NCBI RefSeq assembly: GCF_963576615.1
Contig: NC_088711.1
Location: 1,674,001-1,738,000 of the forward strand
DNA: 64,000 bases
Direction: 5' to 3'
From: Watersipora subatra
Taxonomy: Eukaryota > Bryozoa > Gymnolaemata > Cheilostomatida > Watersiporidae
Made by a program: the position numbers and the translations under genes. This document shows positions 21,938 to 31,789 of this stretch, piece after piece; position 1 is the stretch's first letter, and each line of letters opens with the position of its first letter. Under the pieces are notes generated by a model, which saw nothing but the letters and a program-made list of their open reading frames with translations, did no database searches and was not told the origin of the DNA.

Positions 21938-22799
21938 GAACGATTGGAGAAGAGTGACACCAATGGCCTGCTCGCTGCTGGGACCTGGTTACCCTTTTAC
22001 GGTGTAATTCGGCTCCCAGTAAGGCTACGCGAAGTGAAGACCTAATAGTCAGATTAATGAAGACGAAATTCTTGGCATGCCCTTTTTTATGGCACACCAA
22101 TGCTCGATGGAGTTCGCATGACCTGTGGTAAAGGTGGATGGGAAGCCATTGGCTTGTACCAACCGAACCAGGAATCTCCTCCAGAAAAAAGTCCAGGTAA
22201 TTAAGGACTTGGTTGTGCCAGCTAAAACAGAGGTTACGGTCAGGTGTAGGTTGACCACACAAATTTTCTGTCCACTCTGGATAATAGAAGCGAACCCTGA
22301 AGGCCCGCTTCTAGCTACAAGCCTGAACGAGCCCGGAGCAGATGGAAAGGTGTTGGTTAGGTGTCTCAACCCGAACCCCTGATCATCTGTTCGAGAACCA
22401 CCATAGGCACTTACACTAGTTTGGAAGCGCCTCCTCTCATCGCCGGCACCCCTCCCCTTAAAGGAGGTCCTGCTGTGCCAATCACCTGAGTCGAGGCCAA
22501 GCCACAGATCCTCCAGCATCTCCAAAAACTGTACCCGGCTGCCAGATCCTCGTGCCAGAATGCAGAGCAGGCTAGAATGCTGGCTACCCTACTGACCAAG
22601 TATGGATCAGAGTTTAGCACTGGAGATGACGATATGGGTAGGACATCGCTCATCAAACACTCTATACCTGTGAAAAACGGGGCCCGACCTATTTGTCAAC
22701 CCCCTCACCGCTTAGGGCCTGAAAAGGAAGTGGAGGCCGAGAGACAGGTATACAAGGACCCATGTAGGACCGATAGACCTGTAGGACCCATAGACCAGA

Positions 22800-23560
22800 G
22801 GGTTGATTGAGCCGGCTGGAGGAGCGTGGAACTCACTTATTGTGTTAGTAAAGGAGAAGGATGGAAAATGGCAGTTCTGTGTGGATTACCGAAGGCTCAA
22901 TGCGGTAACAGAACAAGGCACTTATCCCCTTCCCCGAATAGACGAAAGTCTAGATGCCTTGGCTGGAAGCCGATATTTTAGTACCCTCGATCTCGTCAGC
23001 GGATACTGGCAGGTTCCGCTGGACGAAGATGCCAGGGAAAAATCAGCCTTCATCAATCGCTCAAGTTTGTGGAAATAGAGAGTCCTTCCTTTTGGACTGA
23101 CTTCCGTTTCAGCCACCTTCCAGCGACTGATGGAGAGGGTGTTGCATGGGCTCCACTGACAAACGTTACTATTGTACCTAGAAGATGTGATTGTTATTGC
23201 ACCTTATTTTGAGACCCACCTCCAGCGGCTAGAAGAAGTGTTCTAGCGGCTGCGTCAAGCTGGACTCAAGCTCAAACCAACAAAGTGCGAACTGCTAGTC
23301 TCAAGTGCGGTACTTGGGCCACATAGTAATTAGCAAAGGGGTTGCCACAGACCCAGCCAAAATGGAGGTGGTAGAGCAGTGGCCAGTTTTGCGTGAAGTC
23401 CGGGAACTGCAAGAGTTCTTGGGTACTGTCGGGTACTACCGGCAGTATATCCTTAGGTTTGCCACCATTGCGAAACCCCTCCACCGGCTGGTAAGGAAGG
23501 AAGAGCCCTAGCAATGGACAGGCGAGGAGCGGGCAGAATTTGACACCCTGCGCCACAGCC
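22800..23560 (+). pseudogene. Ty3-like reverse transcriptase relic with altered active site
   Basis: The first open piece (22803-23078) carries SLIVLVKEKDGKWQFCVDYR, PLPRIDESLDAL and FSTLDLVSGYWQVPL, with the first catalytic Asp in TLDL. The next frame continues with LPFGLTSVSATFQRLMERVL, then LLYLEDVIVI near 23167-23196. The box that is YLDD or similar in active enzymes reads YLED, so a metal-binding Asp is replaced by Glu. It continues to TVGYYRQYI near 23425. Several in-frame stops (for example after LHGLH and after LEEVF) show decay. Confidence 0.88.
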
Positions 23561-23599
23561 TCACCACAGCATCGGTGCTGGGGTATCCGGATTTAGGGA

Positions 23600-24050
23600 A
23601 TACCTATATCCTGGACACAGTTGCCAGCGGGTGCGGCGTAGGAACTGTGTTGTCACAGCAGTATCGCGACCAGGAATGAGTGATTGCTTACTACAACAAA
23701 ACACTCACCCCCTCGGAGCGAAATTACTGCGTGACACACAGAGCTGTTGGCAGTAGTCAAAGCGATAAAACACTTCTGACCGTACTTATGTGGACAGAAG
23801 TTTCGGCTTCGCACAGACCATGCTTCCCTGCGATGGCTCTGCCGCAGGAAGAAGCCCTCCCAACAGTTGACGCTTTGGCTAGAGGTGCTAGCCGAGATCA
23901 AGTACAAGCTGGAACACCGCGCAGGATTAAAGCACGGCAATGTCTATGGCTTGAGCAGACAGACCAGCGAAGACTGTCAACAGTGTGCCCAGATAGATTA
24001 CCGCGCTGGGGGTCCAACTCGGCTGAGGTTGGACTAAGAAGACCAGGATG
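23600..24050 (+). pseudogene. Ty3-like RNase H segment
   Basis: Across two or three frames the sequence reads through a typical pattern: IAYYNKTLTPSERNYCVTHR, then a frame with YLCGQKFRLRTDHASLRWL, then a stretch corresponding to LEHRAGLKHGN. The order and the TDHASL box identify the RNase H of Ty3-type pol. Frameshifts near 23750 and 23850 break it. Confidence 0.78.
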
Positions 24051-24059
24051 AGGCTAGGG

Positions 24060-24460
24060 TGATCGGGAAAAACCATGTTCTGTCAGGGATTGCCAGGCCC
24101 GCCAGCTAGGTGGTCGGTTTACGGGTGCCACCCCCTGTTTCCACCAAAACAGCCAAGGTCAACCCGGGATCGGTCGAGGACATCCTGGGATCCTCTGACA
24201 TTGAGCGGGTGATGACCCGAGGCACTACTAGTTGTCACCAGGAACTACGTAAGAGCTGGGCAGAGGTCGCCAGGACTGCATGCGAGATGACCGGCCATAG
24301 GGACCGGCACCCTGTCCCCATGGGAGCACGAACCGGCTCGAGGTCGGCTGAAGCCACCCTGGGATCCAAGGCATCAGCTCAGCTAACTAGCCAGTTGGCT
24401 CGGATGCAGAGCGAGGGCAAGAGTGTCGTAGCCATAATGTACTGAGCAATTCGGAGCCAC
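24060..24460 (+). pseudogene. Spacer coding segment between RNase H and integrase
   Basis: An open stretch at 24110-24445 (about 110 codons) contains SWAEVARTACEMTG and SRSAEATLGS. These match repeats in the antisense element, for example NWAEATRTVHKTVG and SRLAEVTLEP. It is an extra segment not found in ordinary Ty3 pol; function unknown. Confidence 0.6.
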
Positions 24461-24649
24461 ACTGAAGTGTTTTGGAACAGTTGGAGTTGGGGAGCCAAGA
24501 GCTCAGGGTCTTGCATCGCAGAAGGGAATCCCTGAGAATCAGGCAGGATGGCGTGCTGGAAGCCAGAGTGGCCCCTCATGGCCAAACCCGATGGTCTGCC
24601 GTGTGCTCCCCTGGCTAAGAGGAAGCCAGATATCTAGCAGACACATGCC

Positions 24650-25260
24650 ATGACCCACTCCAGGGTGGGGAGGACAGTAAGCCACCTCCAGCTTACTTGG
24701 TATCGGCCCGGAGGGACAGCCGCTGTCCGCAGATTAGTAGGAAGCTGTGAGGTGTGCCAGGCCACCAAGCACAGAGGGACTAAGCCTGCAGGAAGCCTGC
24801 AGCGGTTATATGCTGGCCGACCCTGGCAGGAGGTCGCCGTTGACCTGGTAGGCCACCTCCCCACCACCCCGAGGTAACCACTTTACCCGTTGTAAAGATG
24901 CCATTGCCATTCCGGAGGCCACGGCTCCAGTGGTGGCCAATGCCCTCAACAAAAGTGTGTTCTGCTACATGGGGTTTCCAGAGCAAATCCATACAGACTA
25001 AGGCGCTCAATTTGAGAGCCAACTGATGGAGGAGCTCTGCCAGCTCTGGAAGGTAAGCAAGACACAGACCACTCCCTACCATCCCCAGGCAAAAGAGATC
25101 GTGGAGAGGAACAATCGAGGCCTGGGCGTAGACCAGATGACTCTCTGAGAGCCATGTTGTTGGAATGAGGCCAGGAGGAATGGGATGAGTTCTTGCCCCA
25201 GCTCATGCAATCATACCCTGGCAGCCCCCCCCTCCCCCAATGACAGGCGAGACGGCCAAC
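24650..25260 (+). pseudogene. Ty3-like integrase relic
   Basis: A zinc-binding part with CEVCQATKHRGTKPAG (CxxC half of HHCC) is followed by RPWQEVAVDLVGHLP, which carries the first catalytic Asp. After a frameshift near 24876 the core continues with PEQIHTD, a stop, GAQFESQLMEELCQLW and TPYHPQAKEIVERNNRGL. The second catalytic Asp is in HTD. Stops and shifts make it non-functional. Confidence 0.82.
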
Positions 25261-25990
25261 TTGATGATGTTCGGCAGGGAGTTGTGTCTGCCGGACCAGT
25301 TAGAATGTCACCCCTTCCCACGAAGATGCAATCTGCTAGCGACTACGTGCTGCAGAGGCAGCAGAGGTTGGAAGAAGCGCATGAGGCCCTCAGGGAGACG
25401 CAGATGGATACTAGGCAGGCAGACCAAGAAGACCACCGCCCTTTGCACCTGGGGATTAGGTGTGGTTGGTAAACAGGCGGCGGCGAAGGGGAGCAAATGC
25501 TAAGCTACAAGCTAAGTTCGTGGGCCCCTACTAAGTCATAACCGCCTGGCCCAACCACAACTATGTGGTGGAAAGACAGGGCCAAACCTCGACTCAACAC
25601 CAGTCCAGGTTGAAACCCTATCATGCCTGCCCAGGGAGCTCTGGCCGTGCTTCGGCAACGCTTGAGGCTCAAAGAGGGCCAAATATGAAAGGCGACAACA
25701 GAAGGGCTCGGCCCTCACAAAGAAACTGCCCGCAACCTGATGAAAATTAATGGAGTTCCCTTCCCAAATGTGTCCAGCTGGTAAGCTAGACAAAATGGAA
25801 AAGGCAACTTTATAGACCAATGGTGAAAAAGACAGATTGCGCGAGGGTTCGAACTCTGGACCTCCTGCAGTACCTCTCCAAAGCGAAGTTAGAGAGGAAA
25901 TAAACCCTCTAGAAATCCCCGGTGAGTTAGCTATAGACCTTGACTCCGGACACCTAGCCTGTTTGGAGTCGAGGACAGGCGAGTTGTTTG

Positions 25991-26430
25991 CTCTTTTCGA
26001 TAGCCTGAATTAAAGAGAAGACAACTCATAATTCAATGCTTTTAACTCGTACTTTAGTTTTGTATGACGCATTTTTAATCTATTTGCTGGTATAATAGTT
26101 ACAGTATACATCGAGGATTTTAATTTATCTAATAACTATAATACGCTGCGTCACACGGGACTCTACTAACACTGACAAATGATGAATAGTCCAAGCTAGA
26201 ATTGTTGTATCCACAGCAACGCAAGGAATACTGTAGGTTATCCAGGAAGCTTTCATCACTTGTAAACATTTCTGCATAGTTGAGAACTGATTTGCTTATC
26301 TTTATCTTGATAATCTCTTCAAACTACAAACAGAATTTGTAAGCATATCAGGTGTGCCCATGTGATAATGAATGGTTGGTGATTAACAATAAGTGCACAC
26401 AATGTTGTTTTTTAATTAGCTACTAATAAC
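25991..26430. other. Gene-free AT-rich stretch
   Basis: No gene, LTR or repeat recognised. Confidence 0.4.
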
Positions 26431-26431
26431 T

Positions 26432-26872
26432 AGTTGAATACCTACCGTTGCACAGGTAATAAAATAATCACCCAATGAATTTGAGTAACTTAAGCTCGTA
26501 GCTTTAGCTAGTCTGAATCTTTACTATAATAAGAGCCGTGTCTGTTCATCTGAAGCTAGTATGCGCTTATAAGTGTGATTATAGTCATTAGGCATCATTA
26601 TCTCTCAAGTAATCATGACCTTCACGCGTGCTAGTAGTAACCAATAGCATTTTCGCAAGCACTTTAAGCGTGCATATTTTAATTTGTGTAATATGAGTGT
26701 GCACAATTATTCATTAGTATGGCCAGTTGGGCGCATAGTGCAATAGATAGTACGCTTATCTACAGTACTGGAGGTAGTGAGGTCAAGTCCAGTGCGAAGC
26801 AAATTTTTCGCTCTTGCAACTTTATCGCTATTAGTGGACATACAAATGACAGACATGCAGATTTAATAATTT
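26432..26872 (+). repeat. tRNA-derived SINE-like element
   Basis: Starts gttgaatacctaccgttgca, has a tRNA-like segment near 26718-26800 (cgcatagtgcaatagatag and gaggtcaagtccagtgcg, box A- and box B-like) and ends with the family 3' module (aactttatcgctat, gacatacaaatgacagacat). Confidence 0.65.
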
Positions 26873-26877
26873 ACACT

Positions 26878-27326
26878 AGCTGAACGCCCAGCGTTGCGTT
26901 GGTAATAAAAAAGTTTAGCATAGAAAATTTATATTTAATTGGCAAAGATTCTTTACCCAATAAATTTTCATAACTTAAGCTAGTCTAAATCTTTACTATA
27001 ATAAGAGCCGTTATTATAACATTAGCCGGCACTAGAAAAAAGATGGTGTGGTGATCTTTCACGTAATTATGATCTTCAAGCGTGCTACTGAAGCGTGATA
27101 CATGCTATTTTAACCAATCGGCATTAAAGATTGTCAGGTGCATAAGTATGTACACAATTATTTATTAGAATAGCCAGTTGGACGCGTAGTGTAATGAGTA
27201 GCTCGCCTGTCTGCTTCAACTAGAGGCTCCGAGTTCAATTCCAGTGCAAATCAGATTTTTTGTTCCTAAAACTTTATTGCTATAACACGACACACATACG
27301 GCAAACAAACACTGAGATTCATATAC
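26878..27326 (+). repeat. tRNA-derived SINE-like element, head-to-tail with the previous copy
   Basis: Begins gctgaacgcccagcgttgcg only a few bases after the previous copy ends and repeats its order: tRNA-like segment near 27180-27260 (cgcgtagtgtaatgagtag, ccgagttcaattccag) and 3' module (gttcctaaaactttattgct, ggcaaacaaacactgagatt). It differs enough from its neighbour to be an independent insertion or an old duplication. Confidence 0.65.
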
Positions 27327-28740
27327 CGTAAAACTCTTCCCATGTGGTGGTGTTTTGTTAGAGGTGATGTTCAAATAGAGGGTGGCGTTGTATTTTTAAA
27401 TAGCTCGTCAGATTTTTGAGATGCTATATTACAGGCATTATAGGTGACATTCACTTTGCTTTTACAGGCAAAGTGAATGTCGCCTATATTTTGCACCCTC
27501 CTTTGGGTTGAGCGATATTAACTCTTTTGCATGCAAGAAATTTGATAACTCATCTCAAACTTGATCTTTAAATAAATATGCATTGAGAAGCTGAGAAATA
27601 TCTCTACCAGTAACTGGTAGAGATATTTCTCAACCAGTTTCTCAACTGTTGATATCTATTGTTTGCAATTAACCTACGATGATGTTATAACCTGCGCTGC
27701 AATTTGTTGGGGTTTTAATCTTTTATTTCATTTTAAATTTGAAGGCGTATTTTTATTTTACAACTATAGTTAACAACATTGCATTAAAGCTCATTGCACT
27801 CATTGGTATGTTTGCTAGTCGCCAGCCACAACTGGCTTTTTATGTGCAGTAGAACAGGAGTTATAGGTGCCGATCTATTGTAAGCCGAGTTTAGATGACC
27901 GAAATGATGCCATAAAATAATAAGCTATAAATCTACAAATTGATAAGTTATATCACAATAATCTATCAAATGCTACAAATATATATTCAAAAACAAGTGA
28001 CATAAACAAACCATAGTCATAATATATGCAAAAACAAAAATTAACATTTTTGAAACAAAGATATTCGCATCGCTTGCTCAGCCGGTTGCATTTTGATTGT
28101 TGCTTTTGTTTGGAACAATCTCATCTTCTTCTGGCTGTTCAATACCTTCCACATTGTCTTCTGACCTCAATTCTTTTTCTGCACTGCTGAACTAGTCGAT
28201 ACTAGCGTCCAGACAATATTTTTAGCAGAGCAAAACGTTTACGAGTTGTTATTTTAAAATCTTTTTGCGAAAATAATAATAAACTTTTAGCCGCATCCAC
28301 GCTAAGCCCAACTTTTAGTCTTAAAATAGTAGTACAGGTTCCATCGTAATTGTATGCCATTTTTAATAGACGTCCAAGTATCAAAACCGCTTTAAACAGG
28401 AACTACTATTAGCCTGATACAGTTTTTAATTATCTCTATCGCATTTCTTTCAAAGTTTTAAAGAAAAACCGTAAGCTCTTGAGTTATAAAATGGACTTCA
28501 TTACGAACAGCAACCACAAAAGAGTTAATTGTTAATGATGTAAGAATGTTATTATTAGCACCATTTTGTGGACTTTTTTATGGATAATTTTTTATTACGG
28601 GTTCGCAAGATCAAAGAATGTCAAAGTGGCAGTCAAATAAAGGTGGCATTCAATTAAAGGGTGGTGTTTTATTTTTCAAATTTTCTCCTATAGTGGCGGT
28701 CAAATAGAAGTGGCGTTCAAATAGGCTTTCTTCAGTTTCC
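27327..28740. mobile_element. Possible inverted-repeat element with internal hairpins
   Basis: Sequence at the left (ggtgatgttcaaatagaggg then tggcgttg) is loosely mirrored at the right (tggcggtcaaatagaagtgg and ggtggtgttttattttt). Inside are two strong hairpins: one with arms aggtgacattcactttgc near 27450 and gcaaagtgaatgtcgcct near 27468-27485, and a perfect one at 27593-27631 with 19-bp arms. No transposase seen. Borders and class are uncertain. Confidence 0.4.
27593..27631. repeat. Perfect 19-bp inverted repeat
   Basis: Left arm gagaaatatctctaccagt at 27593-27611, a single A, then the exact complement at 27613-27631. Without a larger loop it would form a cruciform with almost no unpaired bases. 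Confidence 0.9.
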
Positions 28741-29737
28741 ATCGCCTAGGCAATAGGCCTACTGCGCCTGATGTGTAAGCAAAGCTATACTACTAATGAC
28801 ATGAAGGGCATACGACCTTAAATTACTCTCTCAACCAGATCTACAACGCACATTAGTCTGCACCGCAAACCAGAAACCTGACTAACGCCATGACAGACAA
28901 AGTTAAAGTCCAGCAAATAAAGATATGTAAATTTCATTTGTAATAAAAAACTGATCAAACAGGACAACATATTTAGATCGGTGTCAGAATCAAAGTGTTT
29001 TGAGTAAAGATTTACAACATCTACTAATAAATAAGGCGAATATTTTGATAATTTACATGTGATTTTTTTAAGAATCATTCTTTTTACATTTTTTTGGAAT
29101 ATTCAGGTGTCGAACACTGGGCTGCCAAAATCAACAAAGTATCGAGAATAGCTTGTGGGTGACCAAATTCACGCATTGCTTGGTCAAATACACCATTACC
29201 TAAATGGCCTTACCCCTTGAGCCACGAATAGGGCTTGGTTAATGGAAATAATATTCATTGAGCTACTGTCTATGGCTAGAGCTTGATCGACCAAATGTTG
29301 ATATATTAGAATATAGCCATGGCATTGCACTAGCAGAGATTCATATTAATCGAGTCCGTATAACTAGAGCAATAACATTTTGATTTCAAGACCATTCTAG
29401 AATGAAAGCATTCAGCATTCACCATTTCTTAGAGTGAGACGCTTAGGAGCTGGTAAAAAGGTTTGATCTTATGAAGTGTGGTGGACTAATTAACATTTAT
29501 ATTTAATTTTTAGGAGTAACCCATTGATGAAAGTGTGTTTCCTCGCAAGCAAACATTGTACAAACAAACCTTGTATTATGTTATAGTTAGATGAAAATGT
29601 AAGATTCCTACCCATTTGATCTATTCATTAGAACAGTTCATGCCTTTTCTCCTTCTACTAGACATCTACTAAAATTTAATAAAAACCCCCAGTGAGTAAG
29701 ACCTACACTGATGAAAAATTAAGAATCAACCAGCAGC
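28741..29737. other. Gene-free stretch
   Basis: No gene, splice-framed exon or repeat family recognised. Confidence 0.4.
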
Positions 29738-29921
29738 CTAGTACCAACCACCTGCGACACCTAGTACCAACCACCTGCGACACCTAGTACCAACCACCTG
29801 CGACACCTAGTACCAACCACCTGCGACACCTAGTACCAACCACCTGCGACACCTAGTACCAACCACCTGCGACACCTAGTACCAACCACCTGCGACACCT
29901 AGTACCAACCACCTGCGACAC
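29738..29921. repeat. 23-bp tandem repeat, eight identical copies
   Basis: The unit is ctagtaccaaccacctgc followed by gacac (23 bp); I see eight copies with no mismatch. Perfect identity implies very recent expansion. The core accaaccacctgcgac also resembles the 33-bp array at 9918-10557 (ccaaccacctgagacttg). Confidence 0.95.
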
Positions 29922-29927
29922 AAAATT

Positions 29928-30090
29928 GATGTTAATATAAAGACCAATTTTATCTAGTGCAAGCGTTCTTACTGAAGTTTGAGGAACGAAAAATCCTGTT
30001 TGCACTGAATTTGAAATCAGAACCTCCAGGTCTGAAGATAGGCAAGCTAAACCACTAAGCCAAGCGGCTGCATCGCTATACAGTGGAATA
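29928..30090 (-). repeat. SINE-like element, partial, minus strand
   Basis: Read on the minus strand it has ggtttagcttgcctatcttc, a box B-like ctgatttcaaattcagtg and the module ttttcgttcctcaaacttca, matching the family at 26432 and 26878. It abuts the 23-bp array. Confidence 0.55.
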
Positions 30091-30220
30091 GTTGGGGTCA
30101 TATTCATTATATCAGTTAAAATACTCACTCTTAAAGCGCTTGGAAAAACACTATTGGTTACTCCTAGCATGATTTAAAACCATGATTGTGTGAGAGAAAT
30201 TACATGAGAGATCATAGCAC

Positions 30221-30284
30221 GTGTGAAGCTAAGCGTGTGACGCTACGCATGTGACGCTACGCGTGTGAAGCTACGCGTGTGACG
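30221..30284. repeat. 14-bp tandem repeat interrupted by a hAT insertion
   Basis: Units of the form gctacgcgtgtgac or gctacgcgtgtgaa run to 30284. The same motif resumes after the hAT element at 31399 (gtgtgatgctacgcgcatga), showing that the element inserted into the array. Confidence 0.75.
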
Positions 30285-31398
30285 CAGGGTTGGCTCGGTT
30301 TAAACCAATGGTTTAAGCTGAGTGGTTTAAACCAGCCCAAAAAAACCGGTTTTTTATGGTTTTTTCATTGTTTTTTGTGAAAAACAATATTTTAAGCTCC
30401 TAGTGGTTCATGTGCAGTAGAAATGCAATTATATGTAATTATCAGCTGTGGAAGTTTATTTAGGACACAGTATAGTAAATTGATGGCAGAGCTCAAGTTG
30501 AACCTACATGAAATCCTAGCACAACAATGAATTAGTGAATTTCATTTTCAATTGGTTTTATCAAGTGATATGCTGATCTCTTTACTGAAGAAATATAAAA
30601 ACCATGTGAAATATACTAATCCAATCATCGTCTTTAATAATGAATGAATACTTTCTCAAGTCTGGCCAGTGAGAAAGGATTACTTATAATTAGAAACTAA
30701 AACAATAAAATCTTTTTGGGCAAAAGCTTTAAGTTTGCAAACTAATATTTCATTTATTGGGCACAAGCCAAAGTAGTTGGATTGTTAGAATTCAGTTTAT
30801 CAAGTTTGTTGTGTTTTGAAAGGCAAAGGTTTTAAGGCAAAACGTAATAGGTGTGCTGTCGTAACGCGAGGTCACGCAGATAGGCTTAAAGCTCACGTAG
30901 CAAAATGTCAAGCTAAAAACACCAATTTCGACAGTGATGCTAATATTCAGGTGATAGAAGTTGAGTCATCTGCCACTGCTCCAAACACTCACAATGCATC
31001 TGCATTATGCTCTGCTCTACACTACCACACGACTAATTACTACTGGGATTAAAGTTTCTACTTATACATAGAGCTGTATGTAAAATATTCACTTTATGTG
31101 ATAAGATTTCTGCTTTGTATTACATCGATCACGTTTGATTTATACTCATTCTGAAATTTCCATGTTTTCTCTCTTTTTTCCCATAACAACTCCCACAGTA
31201 CCATCTTTAACAGATGATTCCACATATGTATGTTCAATACTCAATCATGCAGCTATAGTAAGTAATGTTAATTAGACTTGAAATTGCAAAAACCTTGGTA
31301 AAATTATAAAAACCATAAAAACCGATTTAAACCATAAAAACCGGTGTAAGCCAAAAACCCTTGTTTTTTCATAAACACAGTGACTTTTTCCAACACTG
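30285..31398 (+). mobile_element. Non-autonomous hAT-like element with BED-like ORF
   Basis: Left end CAGGGTTGGCTCGG and right end, inverted, CAGTGTTGG. Flanking 8-bp sequences are GTGTGACG (30277-30284) and GTGTGATG (31399-31406), a target duplication with one difference. Subterminal regions are mutually inverted blocks rich in aaaaaccggttt and aaccataaaaaccg. A short ORF at 30816-31052 fits a zinc-finger remnant. No catalytic transposase region found. Confidence 0.75.
30816..31052 (+). pseudogene. BED-finger-like remnant in the hAT element
   Basis: About 78 codons contain RNRCAVVTRGHADRLKAHVA and KCQAKN, reminiscent of the second half of a BED finger (…RLKAHL…C) in hAT transposases. The N-terminal Cys pair is incomplete and the catalytic part is absent. 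It may be an exon remnant of the parent transposase. Confidence 0.5.
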
Positions 31399-31789
31399 GT
31401 GTGATGCTACGCGCATGACGCTACGTGTAATGATATGAGTAAAGCATTTAGACTGCTTTGCTATAATAGTAAAGCAGTCTAGACGCTTTACTAGTATAGC
31501 AAAGATTTAGACTGCTTGAGTTACTAGCTTAGGTTACTCACATTAGCCAATTTACTAATGGTAACTACTTTACCTGCCACTGTTTATGAGCTTTGTTTAT
31601 CACCTGTGCGATACCGGACATTCACCTAGTAAACTTATAAAGCCATAAATAGACTTATTTCTAAAAGAATCACACAAAAATTCATAAATTTTAATTCAGA
31701 CAAATAAATGCTTTTAAAATCTTGTCTTTCCAGTCGAGATAAATTCACCAAAAGATGCATCGATCAACCTAGCTTGTTAAAGAACTTAA

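Larger units (their letters stand above)
20215..25990 (+). mobile_element. Ty3-like LTR retrotransposon relic, copy 1
   Basis: A degenerate gag-pol array in the order gag, protease, reverse transcriptase, RNase H, spacer, integrase, which is the Ty3 order. It starts with a putative primer-binding region at 20215-20235 (ctggtggcagtggtgggatt), the same sort of segment found in the antisense relative near 43933. Base composition is markedly GC-richer than neighbouring DNA. Frames are broken by many stops and shifts in every domain. No 3' LTR was identified; the right limit is set where GC-rich sequence ends and is approximate. Confidence 0.85.

Noticed and set aside
20598..25820. Many opposite-strand ORFs in the Ty3-like relic
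   Set aside because: Shadows of GC-rich gag-pol sequence; none has a recognisable family, while the plus strand has all pol motifs in order.
26700..27260. True tRNA genes
   Set aside because: Box A- and B-like motifs are present but the cloverleaf does not close and the units carry SINE-type tails.
29738..29921. CRISPR-like array
   Set aside because: Units are directly adjacent with no unique spacers, in a eukaryotic context; it is a tandem repeat. The same holds for the other arrays.
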